Notes under the pieces: generated by a model
Seen by the model: only the letters and a program-made list of their open reading frames with translations
Databases searched by the model: none
What the model was told of the DNA's origin: nothing
Source: Arenicola marina
Taxonomy: Eukaryota; Annelida; Polychaeta; Arenicolidae
Direction: 5' to 3'
Assembly: GCA_964019135.1 (NCBI GenBank)
Contig: OZ025248.1
Coordinates: 42,835,670-42,899,669, forward strand
DNA: 64,000 bases
Program-made: the position numbers and the translations under genes
Shown: positions 11,166-21,905 of the stretch, in pieces
Layout of the letters: each line of letters begins with the position of its first letter
Numbering within the stretch: the stretch's first letter is position 1

Positions 11166-11750
11166 ACTGACTGCATAGACTTAAAAAATTCAGGCCCTCA
11201 GAAATTGACCTAGGAAATTTGTGTAAGTGTTTATCACTGGACTTAATTATCCATTACAAATATGTTAAAATAACTATTTCACTGTTAATATATTCCTCTG
11301 TATATCTTTAAAATGAACACTCATAACAATGGAGTGTACCGGTATATCACCCTTAAAAACTACCCACCCATACAGTGGACAGACAGGTATCCAGGCTCGT
11401 TCTAATATCCTGGTGGGTGGGAGGTAGAGGTAGCTAGGGGTGAGGTTACCAGAGCTGGCCTAACGTGCTAGCTTGTGAATGTGAGTGATGAAGTGGCCTG
11501 TTGTACGGGGTGAGGGGGCTTTACATTAAATGGACAAGAAAATGATCATGTTGCTGCAAAGTCAGTTGAGATTATAATTTCTTCTCATTTTGTTTATCAA
11601 ATGTCAATGCCTGCATGTGCAGATCAACTTCCACCAACTGCATGGTACTTGTAGAATGGCACTCTGTTGATGACTGTGTATGTGCAATTTCTCCACTGGG
11701 TCACTCACTGTGTGGGCTGGCAGGGCGTTTTGATCGCTGAATGATTTCAA
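11166..11750. other. non-genic spacer before the minisatellite
   Basis: No exon, inverted repeat or tandem structure recognised. Confidence 0.5.
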
Positions 11751-11759
11751 CTGTGGATG

Positions 11760-13112
11760 TGTGGAGGGGGAAGGGGAAGGGAGTGTAGGCCAGCCTCATA
11801 TGTGGCTGAGGCAGGGGGTGTAGGCCAGCCTCATATGTGGCTGGGGAAGGGGGTGTAGGCCAGCCTCATATATGGCTGGGGACGGGGGTGTAGGCCAGCC
11901 TCATATGTGGCTGGGGAAGGGGGTGTAGGCCAGCCTCATATGTGGCTGAGGCAGGGGGTGTAGGCCAGCCTCATATGTGGCTGGGGAAGGGGGTGTAGGC
12001 CAGCCTCATATGTGGCTGGGGACGGGGGTGTAGGCCAGCCTCATATGTGGCTGGGGAAGGGGGTGTAGGCCAGCCTCATATGTGGCTGGGGAAGGGGGTG
12101 TAGGCCAGCCTCATATGTGGCTGAGGCAGGGGGTGTAGGCCAGCCTCATATGTGGCTGGGGAAGGGGGTGTAGGCCAGCCTCATATGTGGCTGGGGAAGG
12201 GGGTGTAGGCCAGCCTCATATGTGGCTGGGGAAGGGGGTGTAGGCCAGCCTCATATGTGGCTGAGGCAGGGGGTGTAGGCCAGCCTCATATGTGGCTGGG
12301 GAAGGGGGTGTAGGCCAGCCTCATATATGGCTGGGGACGGGGGTGTAGGCCAGCCTCATATGTGGCTGGGGAAGGGGGTGTAGGCCAGCCTCATATATGG
12401 CTGGGGACGGGAGTGTAGGCCAGCCTCATTTGTGGCTGGGGAAGGGGGTGTAGGCCAGCCTCATATGTGGCTGGGGAAGGGGGTGTAGGCCAGCCTCATC
12501 TGTGGCTGGGGAAGGGGGTGTAGGCCAGCCTCATATGTGGCTGGGGAAGGGGGTGTAGGCCAGCCTCATATGTGGCTGGGGAAGGGGGTGTAGGCCAGCC
12601 TCATATGTGGCTGGGGAAGGGGGTGTAGGCCAGCCTCATATATGGCTGGGGACGGGGGTGTAGGCCAGCCTCATATGTGGCTGGGGAAGGGGGTGTAGGC
12701 CAGCCTCATATGTGGCTGGGGAAGGGGGTGTAGGCCAGCCTCATATGTGGCTGGGGAAGGGGGTGTAGGCCAGCCTCATATGTGGCTGGGGAAGGGGGTG
12801 TAGGCCAGCCTCATATATGGCTGGGGACGGGGGTGTAGGCCAGCCTCATATGTGGCTGGGGAAGGGGGTGTAGGCCAGCCTCATATGTGGCTGGGGAAGG
12901 GGGTGTAGGCCAGCCTCATATGTGGCTGGGGAAGGGGGTGTAGGCCAGCCTCATATGTGGCTGGGGAAGGGGGTGTAGGCCAGCCTCATATGTGGCTGGG
13001 GAAGGGGGTGTAGGCCAGCCTCATATGTGGCTGGGGAAGGGGGTGTAGGCCAGCCTCATATGTGGCTGGGGAAGGGGGTGTAGGCCAGCCTCATATGTGG
13101 CTGGGGAAGGGG
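11760..13112. repeat. 35-bp minisatellite, about 38 copies
   Basis: TAGGCCAGCCTCATATGTGG starts at 11786 and recurs every 35 bp without indels through 13081: (13081-11786)/35 = 37 intervals, 38 copies. Variants are confined to a few positions: TGTGGCTGGGGAAG (common), TGTGGCTGAGGCAG and TATGGCTGGGGACG. Each unit contains CCAGCC...GGCTGG, able to form a 6-bp stem with an 8-nt loop, beside two G-runs. It lies about 1.6 kb upstream of the DGCR6 start. Confidence 0.97.
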
Positions 13113-13387
13113 ACCCTGTCTCACTACTCCAGGCAATCTCAATCCCTTTTCACCTGGGCATATGCCTCTGCCCCCTCAAACCACCAAAACCTGCACACCA
13201 TGCCCAACAAGCTGATAGGCAGAATTCCTGTTAGGGCCCTTTAGGGTGATTTAGGGTTGAGGTCGTGAAAGCTATGCATTGATCAGGGCTAACCCTAACC
13301 CAACACAAGCTTTACTCCCCAATCCCTCCCCAACCCTACTAGCAGTCAAATCCACAGGGGTTTGTATATATATATATATATAGTAAT

Positions 13388-13571
13388 TGGACCAGTGATT
13401 GTGCAGGTACAAGTAATTATGTACCAAGCGAAAAGTGGTAAAACAAATATGTAGATTATTTGGAATCTTACAAAACTGATGTCAATATAGCTGTCACACT
13501 AGTCCATTTTAGGAATAAAATCAGATTTCTGCAAGTGCGCAATTAAGCTTACCTATACAATCACTGGTCCA
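13388..13571. mobile_element. small MITE, 184 bp
   Basis: TGGACCAGTGATTGT at 13388 is repeated inverted as ACAATCACTGGTCCA ending at 13571; the similarity continues with AGGTA / TACCT inside. A (TA)n run directly precedes it. No target duplication was identified. Confidence 0.6.
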
Positions 13572-13599
13572 CCTTAGAAAAGTATATATTTAGTGCTCA

Positions 13600-13683
13600 T
13601 GCAGTTTCTGACCTGATCCCTATTTATCGCTTGACCCTAGCATACGAGCTTGAGAGATAATAGGGATCAGGTCAGAAACTGCA
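13600..13683. repeat. 84-bp hairpin (imperfect palindrome)
   Basis: TGCAGTTTCTGACCTGATCC on the left returns as GGATCAGGTCAGAAACTGCA on the right; stem about 27-29 bp, loop about 26 nt. It could be a tiny foldback element. A hairpin RNA is possible but unsupported. Confidence 0.7.
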
Positions 13684-13928
13684 GGATCATCATATATTCT
13701 TATACTGCTAGATCTACACACTGTGAAACTTGACTCAAGCCTCTGTGATCAAATCATCCAGCAGTCAAAAATGGGCGTAAACAGGTGTCACATATGCTGA
13801 GATGCCCCCTTTATATAAAATACATGAGTGTACATGGGACCCTCTCCTCTCCATGTGTTCGCACAGTGCCATTATGATAGATACAGAGGAGGCATCTCCG
13901 CATGGGGGGCATTTCCACATGCCATGGC

Positions 13929-14067
13929 CTAGTGCTGAATCACTCAGTCCAAGGGGACAGAGTGATGACTCTGGTTATGCAAAAGCCGGTGGGCAAACCA
14001 TACGCGACCCAAAAATCTATCATCTATCTGTCCCCTTGCGGCCTTGGATTGAGTGATTCAGCACTAG
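13929..14067. mobile_element. 139-bp foldback/MITE
   Basis: CTAGTGCTGAATCACTCA at 13929 is inverted as TGAGTGATTCAGCACTAG ending at 14067. The arms continue with TCCAAGG and GGGGACAGA against TCTGTCCCC and CCTTGGA. No target duplication seen. Confidence 0.7.
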
Positions 14068-14480
14068 CCACAGTCGCTGCAGATCGAATGACACAGGCCG
14101 GGTGGGGGGGTGGGGGGTGAGGGTCGCGCCCCCCCGGCCTGTGCCTGTGACACCGGCTGGCAGACTGAAGAAGAGAGCTGTCTGCTCGTTCGACAACAAT
14201 AAAGGACATCCTAATCACGGAGACTTTAAACAAAATAACAATGTAAGATCAACTTTAATGCCAATGACACATTGACCATAACTTACTTCTGGTATTAGGG
14301 CCTAGATCTATTTAAATTTTGGCATGTCGTGCTTTACGAACACTTGACCTGTTGACTGTCTGTTTGAGGCCGTCCGTCTGTTGACGAATTTTGGGACTAG
14401 CCTGGTTCCGCGGCCCAAACTTCGCTTCGCTCAGCAAGGTACTTACTTGTATGTATGGCAAGCCAAAGTGGAATTTAATA

Positions 14481-14830
14481 GAGTATTTGCACATATGTTC
14501 AAATATTTGCACGTATGTTCAAATATTTGCACGTATGTTCACATATTTGCACGTATGTTCACATATTTGCACGTATGTTCACATATTTGCACATATGTCC
14601 AAATGAATTACACATATCTGTAATTGAATTACACATATGTGTAATTGAATTGCACATATGTCCAAATGAAGTTAACATAAGTTCAATCCAATTAAAGATA
14701 TCTTTTAAAAAAATCTCCAAATCATTTAGACATATGTCCAAATCATTTAGACATAGATCTATGTCCAAATAATTTAGACATAGCTCTATTCTTAGTCAAA
14801 ATCATTTAGACATACTAGCCGCCCGTCCAG
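14481..14830. repeat. ATATGT-type degenerate tandem repeat, block 1
   Basis: Begins as a clear 20-bp tandem (GCACGTATGTTCACATATTT, about six units to 14600) and degrades into ~20-22-bp phrases built on the palindrome-like core GGACATATGTCC joined by AAATNATT. Open frames over it (about 60-85 aa, both strands) are by-products of a low-stop repeat. Confidence 0.85.
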
Positions 14831-15324
14831 CGTTCGTACTAATAAGCGAAAGAAATAACAGTATGGCAGTATTTTGTTTGTACAGAATACTCAAATTGCG
14901 GCTAAAGCACGCAAATAAACGAATATCAGTCCAGTAAATCTAAGGCCCAAGCTCACACATTGATTGAGTAAAAAAAAGGGGTTGATTGAGTAAAAAAGGG
15001 GCTGTTTCCCGCCCGTTGTTCTTCATTTAACGTACCTTCAGTGGACAAAATTTGCTACTGATGGGAAGTTGTGGACGCGAGACAGTACGGGATTTGTTTG
15101 TTTTGATGACGGTTCGGGCGATAATGCGTTGGGAAAAATATTATTACTGTTGGCACCAAGCCAGGTAGCCCGCCGCAGACATGGTCACCATGCAAGATAA
15201 GCACCCGAAAGCGATATTATGCGCGGGAAAATGTGATAAGCACCCAGCGGTTGTGTTGACACATGCGCCGATAGCGGCATGCAGCGGCATATAGTGGGAC
15301 AGACAGCTTCATTTTGTTACTATA

Positions 15325-15910
15325 GATGTCCAAATCATTTGGATATAAGTCCAAATGAATTGCACATAGGCTATGTCCAATTCCAATTGTACATATGTCC
15401 AATCCAAATGTATATATGTACAATTCATTTGCACACATGTGGAGGTGGAGGTGGAGGTGGAGGTGGAGATGGAGGTGGAGGTGGAGGTAGAGGTAGAGGT
15501 AGAGGTGGAGGTGGAGGTGGAGGTATAGGTGGAGGTGGGATGGAAGTGGCGGTGGAGGTGGAGATGGAGGTGGATTGCACCTGTGTTGAAATGATTTGAA
15601 CATATGTGCAATTGAATTAAACTTATGTGCAAATGATTTGGACATATGTGCAATTGAATTAACATATGTGCAATTGAATTAAACATATGTGCAATTGAAT
15701 TAAATATATGTGCAATTGAATTAAGCATATGTGCAATTGATTTGAACACATGTTGAATTCAATTGCATATCAATTGCACATATATGTCCAAATCGGAAGG
15801 CTTTGTATAGGTCTAATTGAATTAAAGATATGTCCAAATCACTTTTGCATATGTTAAATTATACATCTGTCTAGTCAATTTTACATATGTCCAAATATAT
15901 GAACATATGT
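15325..15910. repeat. ATATGT-type repeat, block 2, interrupted by (GGTGGA)n
   Basis: Units such as ACATATGTGCAATTGAATTA repeat at roughly 21-22 bp from 15600 to about 15740 and in degenerate form to 15910. The same phrases flank a GGTGGA/GGAGGT hexanucleotide tract at 15440-15574. Related to block 1, about 0.5 kb away. Confidence 0.85.
15440..15574. repeat. (GGTGGA)n simple repeat
   Basis: About 22 units of GGTGGA with occasional GGTAGA, GATGGA and GGTATA variants. Its Gly-rich and Ser/Thr-Leu-His-rich frames are not genes. Confidence 0.95.
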
Positions 15911-16257
15911 GCAAATGTGGTATTTCTAGTCCACACAACAAGGGAAATACTATTGTACTTCTCGTTGGTTTCCCAGGTAATTACTCGATCGGTCGCGTGG
16001 GGAACACAGAGATGACAAAGACGGGATTACCAGTTTAGTGGTATATTTACGTGTCCTCTAACCGGTTACACGATCATACATATAGACCAGTCATCTACAG
16101 CTGAATTCTAAAGACAACCGTTTAAACCAGTAGTAATTTATGTAGTGTCTCGACTCACCTGATCAAAGTGATGCATGCACTTACTTTCTGGCAGTTGCTC
16201 CAGATTGAGATCCACGAATCACCCATCCTTTGAGTCCGGGGTCTCCAGCTGCCTTCC

Positions 16258-17393
16258 GGGGGCCCGTTGCACCAAGCGGTCGTGAAATTTACGCTGGTCG
16301 TATCGTGATCGTATAAGATACGCCCTCCATACGTCGGTTACACGACATGGTCGCAAATCGTACGCGGTCGCAAACGGGGGCATAAATATACGACCACTGC
16401 GGGGCAGGCGTACCGTGGTCGTATATCAGTGAAGCCACCAAGACCATCTCAGTTCTTTGTTTAAACACAATATTTACATGAGCACATCTTTTCAAGCATA
16501 ACTTGTATCATTTGTGCATCGACTAAAGCAATTGAAAGAATTATTTTATATATAAATATATTGTGAAATAATTTTTCGGGACTATTTATGGAACTTTTAT
16601 TTCCTTACTTTTTTGTGCACAATTTAACGATTATTCAATTTTATTGGTTGACCAATCCTTCCTTTGGTATTACCCTACATAACTGAGAAAGCAATATATC
16701 ACTCGTATAAGGTGCAATTTTCTTGCAGCAGCAGCCACAGTACGAAATTAAAGCAGTATAATTCTACTAACTTATTGAATATCTATGCCAGTAGTGTCCA
16801 TAAATCATTAATATATAGATGTTTTACATAATAAGGGTTTCCGCCAATGGTGCAATATTGTCATAAGCACATTTTAACATCAATATTATAAGATATTGTA
16901 GTCATGGCCTTAAGTAATGGTGCATATCATGATCAGCTTTGAGCAACAGTTTTTGTGTATTAACAGGCTTGTTCAATGACCCCATATTCATGTGACTAAT
17001 AATTTGATGTAAATACGTTTTACTTGCTTAAAATGTCACTGTTACGAGAGCGGGAAAGTATGTGCTAAAAGGCTGTTTGCGCTCCCAATCTGGCAACGGT
17101 AGTTCTTTGATGAGTTTGCACCGATATGCAACCGTCTCCTGCGCGGGAACTGTCTCCTTACAAAAGACACGGACTCAATGTGATGACAGACATGACACAT
17201 TCCAACGGGGAAAACCCGAACCTTTCTGCTGGCGGGCGTAAGCAAGGACGTACGTGCGACCGTGTAAATTATGGTTGGCGCAACCGACTTTAGCTCACGG
17301 GCGTAGAGAGGGCGGTGATACGTCCGGCGTTTGTACGTCCGGCGTTTCAGATTTGCGACCACCGTTTGCGACCGCTTGGTGCAACCGGCCCCT
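16258..17393. mobile_element. TIR element, about 1.1 kb (GTTGCACCAAGCGGTCG ends)
   Basis: GGCCCGTTGCACCAAGCGGT near 16260 is answered by ACCGCTTGGTGCAACCGGCC ending near 17392, about 22 bp of inverted repeat with one mismatch. Short GGTCGCAAA / TTTGCGACC and TACGACCAC-type phrases repeat near both ends. The centre is AT-rich without a transposase frame. A minus-strand open frame (about 17042-17593) runs out across the terminus and is not credible. No target duplication was found. Confidence 0.65.
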
Positions 17394-17446
17394 GATCTGA
17401 CAGCCCCCGGCCAGCCAGATCCCGAACCATTTGTCCCCCCGGGCAT

Positions 17447-17510
17447 ACCCATGAATGGCCTCGACTCCTTCGTCATCGTCTCGACGAAGGAGTCGAGGCC
17501 ATTCATGGGT
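17447..17510. repeat. perfect 28-bp hairpin, 8-nt loop
   Basis: Arm 17447-17474 (ACCCATGAATGGCCTCGACT, then CCTTCGTC) is exactly reverse-complemented at 17483-17510, separated by ATCGTCTC. It lies just outside the right end of the 16258-17393 element. Confidence 0.95.
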
Positions 17511-17810
17511 ACCCCGGGCATCGCCCGAGGCGGCGCCAGGCGGTTCCTCCCGATAAGGGCATCGGCTGTTCCAGGAACTACAGACACCCCCATATATATG
17601 GGGAACCGAAGGCGTTGTGACCAGGCCGCTATTATTAGTCTAAATTCCCCAAATACTTTACAAATACTCTATTAAGTTCCACTTTGTTTTGCCATATGTA
17701 TCAGTTTGAGCGGCGGTAGTCTGGGACCGGTTTCTCGATCTCCCAGCAGAGGGCGCTACGCTTGCGCCATAGTGATGTGAGGAACGAGCTCACTCTGCCG
17801 GCAGAGTGCC

Positions 17811-18217
17811 GGGGTGCGTTCCGTATCATGATCGATCGCCGCGAACATTTTTGGTCACTCCGAACTTGCTACGGAACGACATTGGTCACATCGAACTATT
17901 TGCATTTGTTGCGGGGATAACCACCAAATGATTATCCTTACTTTGGAAATAGCAGCACAATCTAAATGGTGTAAAATATTGATAAATAAAAGATAATTAT
18001 AAAGCATCGGTATTTACGGGTTATCCCCACTTATCTGAGAAGAATCGTCGTTCAGAGTTTAATATTATCATGCGGGGCTGCTCTTGATCGCGGCGAACCG
18101 TACCCCACTTCCGGTTCAAAACTGCACGCGTCCTTGACCAATCCGCCAAGTTCAATTCCTTATTTGTCGTTCCGCAGTGAGTGCGATCGCGATCGATCAT
18201 GATACGGAACGCACCCC
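17811..18217. mobile_element. 407-bp MITE with ~29-bp perfect TIRs
   Basis: GGGGTGCGTTCCGTATCATG (continuing ATCGATCGC) at 17811 is perfectly inverted at the right end, finishing CGCACCCC at 18217. No coding capacity. The flanks carry the similar phrases AGGGCGCTACGC (about 17750) and TGGCGCTACGC (about 18252). No target duplication was recognised. Confidence 0.85.
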
Positions 18218-18325
18218 TGGTTTCACTCGTTTCGTCAAGCTCGCCGCAGGTGGCGCTACGCAAATTTCGTATTTACCGCTGCTGTCGGTCGGGGGGCATA
18301 ACATAGCATAAAACATAACAATAAC

Positions 18326-18424
18326 TAGCCTGAATGTTCAGACGGTACAGTCTTGACACTTGTTCTTGTGACTGTTACAGTAAGCATCAGACTGTCACAT
18401 TATAACGTCTGAACATTCATGCTA
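18326..18424. mobile_element. palindromic ~98-bp MITE, copy 1, 9-bp target duplication
   Basis: TAGCCTGAATGTTCAGACGG...ACGTCTGAACATTCATGCTA, with imperfect arms. Flanked by AACAATAAC at 18317-18325 and 18425-18433, a perfect 9-bp duplication. A second, perfectly palindromic copy is at 46894-46990. The duplication length fits Mutator-like elements; the superfamily is inferred. Confidence 0.9.
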
Positions 18425-18433
18425 AACAATAAC

Positions 18434-19365
18434 GACCTCTAGCTGCGTATTTAATACAGCAAAAAACATCTTGTACTTTCGAAAAAATTATAATTGTGAC
18501 TGAACTCTTTCTTTTCATCACCTGATACCGTATGTTATTAGCTTAGGCTGGATCCCCGGTACTAAGTTGTAGAAACGCGAGTGGCTAAATGTATGAGACA
18601 ACCGAGATATAATTCGCCTTATTCACGGAATAGGGCTATACAGTTCTCGCGATCGAGTTTCGCGTGCCGCCGCGGTAACAAAAATGGCGAGAGCAAGTGA
18701 TCGACTTAACCATTCCGCTGTCAAAATGTGCAGTGCATGGAGTAACAGCACACGGATGCGTCATTAAACCACATGGTAAAGATAAAACAAGACCAGTTGG
18801 ATGTTTTCGTATCACTTTTGGATCACGAAAAGACCAAGTTTCTTCATTTCTGTAAGTTTTCTGTTTGAAGCGTTGCGCCAACGTTGTCACGCGGGGAGAA
18901 TCCGTGTGACGTCATAATGCCTCGTTTTCGTAGGAAATACAAAAAAACGTTAGTTCTCAGTCGTATTGTCCCGTCGTAACAAATATTCGTCACTGTGATG
19001 GCGCAAACGAAAAAAAATATGTCGTCTATCCGTTTTGTTAAGCTATATTTCTTAAATATTCTGAATCATATCGCTAGGCATTCCGCAATGGACCCACCCC
19101 TCGGCGCCTGACTCTTGCGCAGGTAGTCTGGTTCCCGGTCTCTCTCTTTGCGTAACATACACGTCACCCCTACGTCACAGATAGTCAGCATACCAGTGTG
19201 CGCAGAGATTCTAAACTCGTTCCGAACACGTGCTTCGTTTGTCCCCAAAATGAGTAAACCGGAAGTCTAAGCGAACGAGACTTTATAGCCCTATCGCCAT
19301 AATAACGCCAAAACGAGGCTGTGCTGCAAACACAAACTGCGTGACTCGTGAACACAATGCACAAC
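18434..19365. other. non-genic; one doubtful exon
   Basis: No supported gene. A plus-strand frame at about 18680-18852, ending at a donor-like GTAAGT, has an exon-like composition (contains KCAVHGVTAHGCVIKPHGK) but no start codon and no recognised family. Confidence 0.35.
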
Positions 19366-20089
19366 GCGTGAAATCTAATGGGACACCGCTGCGGGTTCGC
19401 TGGGAAATAGCTACCGAGTGATTTCAGTAATAAAATGACCGATTTCTGGCAGATGAATAGGGTGTGCGTGTTCTGGAGCAAGTACATGTGAAAGAGGAGG
19501 GTCTTTCGGGGCGAGTATATTTGAAAAAAGTGGGGTCTTTCCCGCGGCATGCAGCAAGGGTCAATTGACATGAAAGCCCCCCTATATTTTTTTAAGCCGC
19601 TTTCCACGTCAGCTAGGATCTTTGGGCTGTGACATATTAGTCTATGGTCCTAATATTGTTTTCGCTTTTATTATGAGTATTTTTTATTGAGTATTGAGTG
19701 AATCCTATGACCCGAACATTCTTTGCCTACTACTCATATGATAGACCCACGTGAAATGGCACGATAGGCCTATAGCCTTACAGGCTGAAAGTGCCGTTAA
19801 ACCCAAATCAAACCACGTGAAAACTTGTGCACACACAAGCGTTGTTGAACCCCGTGTTTTACCCGGGGAGATATTATGCTGGGTAAATGAAATTATGCTG
19901 AGATATTTTATCTCATGAATGGACCAATGTGGCAATAATTCTACTCCCCCCCCCCCACCCCCACCCCCTCGATGCACGTAGGCTATTGATTGACTGTGCC
20001 TGTGCCGTTGCATGAACTAATTGGTCTAATCTTAGAACAGGGATGACCACTTTTATGGGAGAATGTGGTTGTTGCACAAAATGCAGGGG

Positions 20090-20170
20090 AAAAAAGCAAT
20101 TGTACCCCACGGGAATTGAACGCACGACCCCACGATCAACAGGGAAACGCTCTACCGAATGGGGTACGTG
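20090..20170 (-). mobile_element. tRNA-like segment in left arm
   Basis: On the minus strand it reads GGTAGAGCGTTTCCC then GGGGTCGTGCGTTCAATTCC, giving A-box- and B-box-like blocks with the B-box near 20118. It is the inverted partner of 20884-20960. Probably a SINE head or tRNA pseudogene carried by the foldback. Confidence 0.55.
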
Positions 20171-20505
20171 GTCTTTAACGTTACGCAATTCGCTTCAGTA
20201 CCTCCAGCAACCATTCCCTACAAACTTTGTAATAAAAACACCATTAACGTTTGATTTAATTTGCCGTTTACTTTCCAATGGACAAATCAACATATGGACC
20301 TTAGCTATCTTCCACTAAGCAGATAAGCTCTGTTGAAGTGATAGCATCCCACTGCTGGTCGGTGATACCCCCTGCTGAAGGGGGTCACACGTTCCGTGTG
20401 GCATAGGCCTAAACGTTCGGCTATTGTCAAATGTGCTCGATTTTTTGTGTGCAGAAATAGGTCTTATTTCCTAATTAGTTTGAACAATAATGACCTGACA
20501 GACTT

Positions 20506-20527
20506 AATAAGGCGAATTCGCCTTATT
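20506..20527. repeat. perfect 22-bp palindrome near the centre of the foldback
   Basis: AATAAGGCGAATTC followed by GCCTTATT is its own reverse complement. It marks the inner edge of the left arm of the large inverted repeat. Confidence 0.9.
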
Positions 20528-20883
20528 GACATGTTGGGAATTCCCATGCGAGAACGAAGCTATACCTGCAAGTTTGCGCGCGAACGGCTAGTGCATATGA
20601 TGTGTGGCCCTGGTAGTCTCTTGGTGTGTGGCACAAGGGCCTTTCTCTCCTGCCGTCAATGGTCACTATTAGGTTTGTCAGGTCATTATTGTTCAAACTA
20701 GTTAACAAATAATAATTATTTCTGCCTAGTGGGAGGCTATCAGTTCAGCAGAGCGTATCCGTTTAGTGGATGATAACTAAGATCCATCTGTTGATTTGTC
20801 CATTGAAAAGTTAACGACAAATTAAATCAAACTAGAGTTACCAGAAGATGCAATGAAACGCACCGCGTAAGGTTGAACCATTG

Positions 20884-20960
20884 AAGGCCGCGCAGCTCAG
20901 TCGATAGAGCTTTTCCCTTTTGATAGTGGGGTCGTGCGTTCAATTCCCGAGGGGTGCAAT
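20884..20960 (+). mobile_element. tRNA-like segment in right arm
   Basis: GCGCAGCTCAGTCGATAGAG (D-arm-like, GCTC/GAGC pairing) and GTCGTGCGTTCAATTCCC (B-box-like). The anticodon arm does not fold convincingly, so this is not called a functional tRNA. Confidence 0.55.
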
Positions 20961-21784
20961 AATTGTTTTGCTCCGCTTAATGCAACAACCACATTCTCTG
21001 ATAAAATGTGTTCCTGCCCACGGTCATCACCTTTTTAAAATTAGTCTTGTGCATCTAAGCGTAAGCGACCGATTAGTTCATGCCGCGGCACAGGCACAGT
21101 AAATCAGGAGGCTAGGCCTAGACCTACCCGCATGGAGGGGGGCGGGAGTAGAATTCTTGCCACATTAGCCCCTTCATGAAATAAAATATGTCAGCATAAT
21201 TCCATATACCCAGCATAATACCTACCCATACTCCGATCGAACCTAGGCCTACCGGGAAAAATATTTTGACACGGGATTCAACAACGCTGGCGTGCGCAAG
21301 TACTCTGGTGGATCTACCATATGGGTAGTAGGCCTAATGGCAAATAATGACTTCGGGTCACACGATTTACTCAATACTCAATAAAAATACTGATAATAAA
21401 AACAAAAACAATAGTAAGTCTATAGACTGACATGTTACAGCACAAAGATCCTAGCTAACGTGGAAAGCGCGTTAGAAAATATAGGGGGGGGGGGGGGGGC
21501 TTCCATGTGAATCGACCCTTGTTGCATGCCGCGGGAAATACCCTTCTGTTTCAAATATACTCGCTCCAAAAGACCCTCATTTTTCACATGTACTTGCTCC
21601 AGAACACACACACCCTTTCCTTCTGCCTGAAATCAGTCATTTTATTACTTAAAACACTCGGGAGCTATTTCGCAGCAAACCGGCAGCAGTGTCTCCCATT
21701 CGATTTCACCCCCGATCCCCCAAAATTGCCAACAGCTAATCGCGAAGCTCCAAGAAACCCTGGATGCCAATCGATCGCGGAAAT

Positions 21785-21905
21785 CGGAAAAGGTATTCCC
21801 TCCCCTCTATACTCAGGATGGTGTAACCAGCACTGGTCATATATCGTCAATAGGAGAAGGAAGGTCAGATCGGAGCCATGTCCCCGGAGTAAGACCGATT
21901 TAGGC
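21785..21905 (-). mobile_element. 5'-truncated SINE copy
   Basis: Reverse-complement relative of the SINE body at about 630-735: CCGGGGACATGGCTCC, CCTTCCTT, a TATATGACCAG stretch and CCTGAGTATA occur in the same order. The tRNA-like head is not visible upstream (minus sense). Confidence 0.6.

Larger units (their letters stand above)
19366..21709. repeat. large inverted repeat, arms about 1.04-1.15 kb
   Basis: Left arm about 19366-20511, spacer about 160 bp, right arm about 20668-21709. Pairs checked by eye: GTGAAATCTAATGGGACACC (left outer) against the reverse of GGTGTC.CCATT.GATTTCAC (right outer); CAGGCACAGT; a G-run against a C-run; and TTTGAACAATAATGACCTGA beside the spacer, inverted from about 20678. 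The arms differ by substitutions and indels, so this is an old foldback and not an assembly mirror. Each arm carries a tRNA-like segment. No target duplication was found. Confidence 0.85.

Noticed and set aside
13283..13300. Telomere-like CTAACCCTAACCC
   Set aside because: Only two units, with no array on either side.
14381..14772. Several 70-85-codon frames over the first ATATGT block
   Set aside because: 20-bp tandem repeat reading (YLHVCSHICTYVH-type) without start context, splice sites or homologues.
15217..15749. 142- and 146-codon minus-strand frames
   Set aside because: They cross the (GGTGGA)n tract and ATATGT repeats; composition is that of the repeat.
17042..17593. 183-codon minus-strand frame
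   Set aside because: It runs through a TIR element end and the perfect hairpin (giving MNGLDSFV mirrored on the other strand); an artefact of palindromic sequence.
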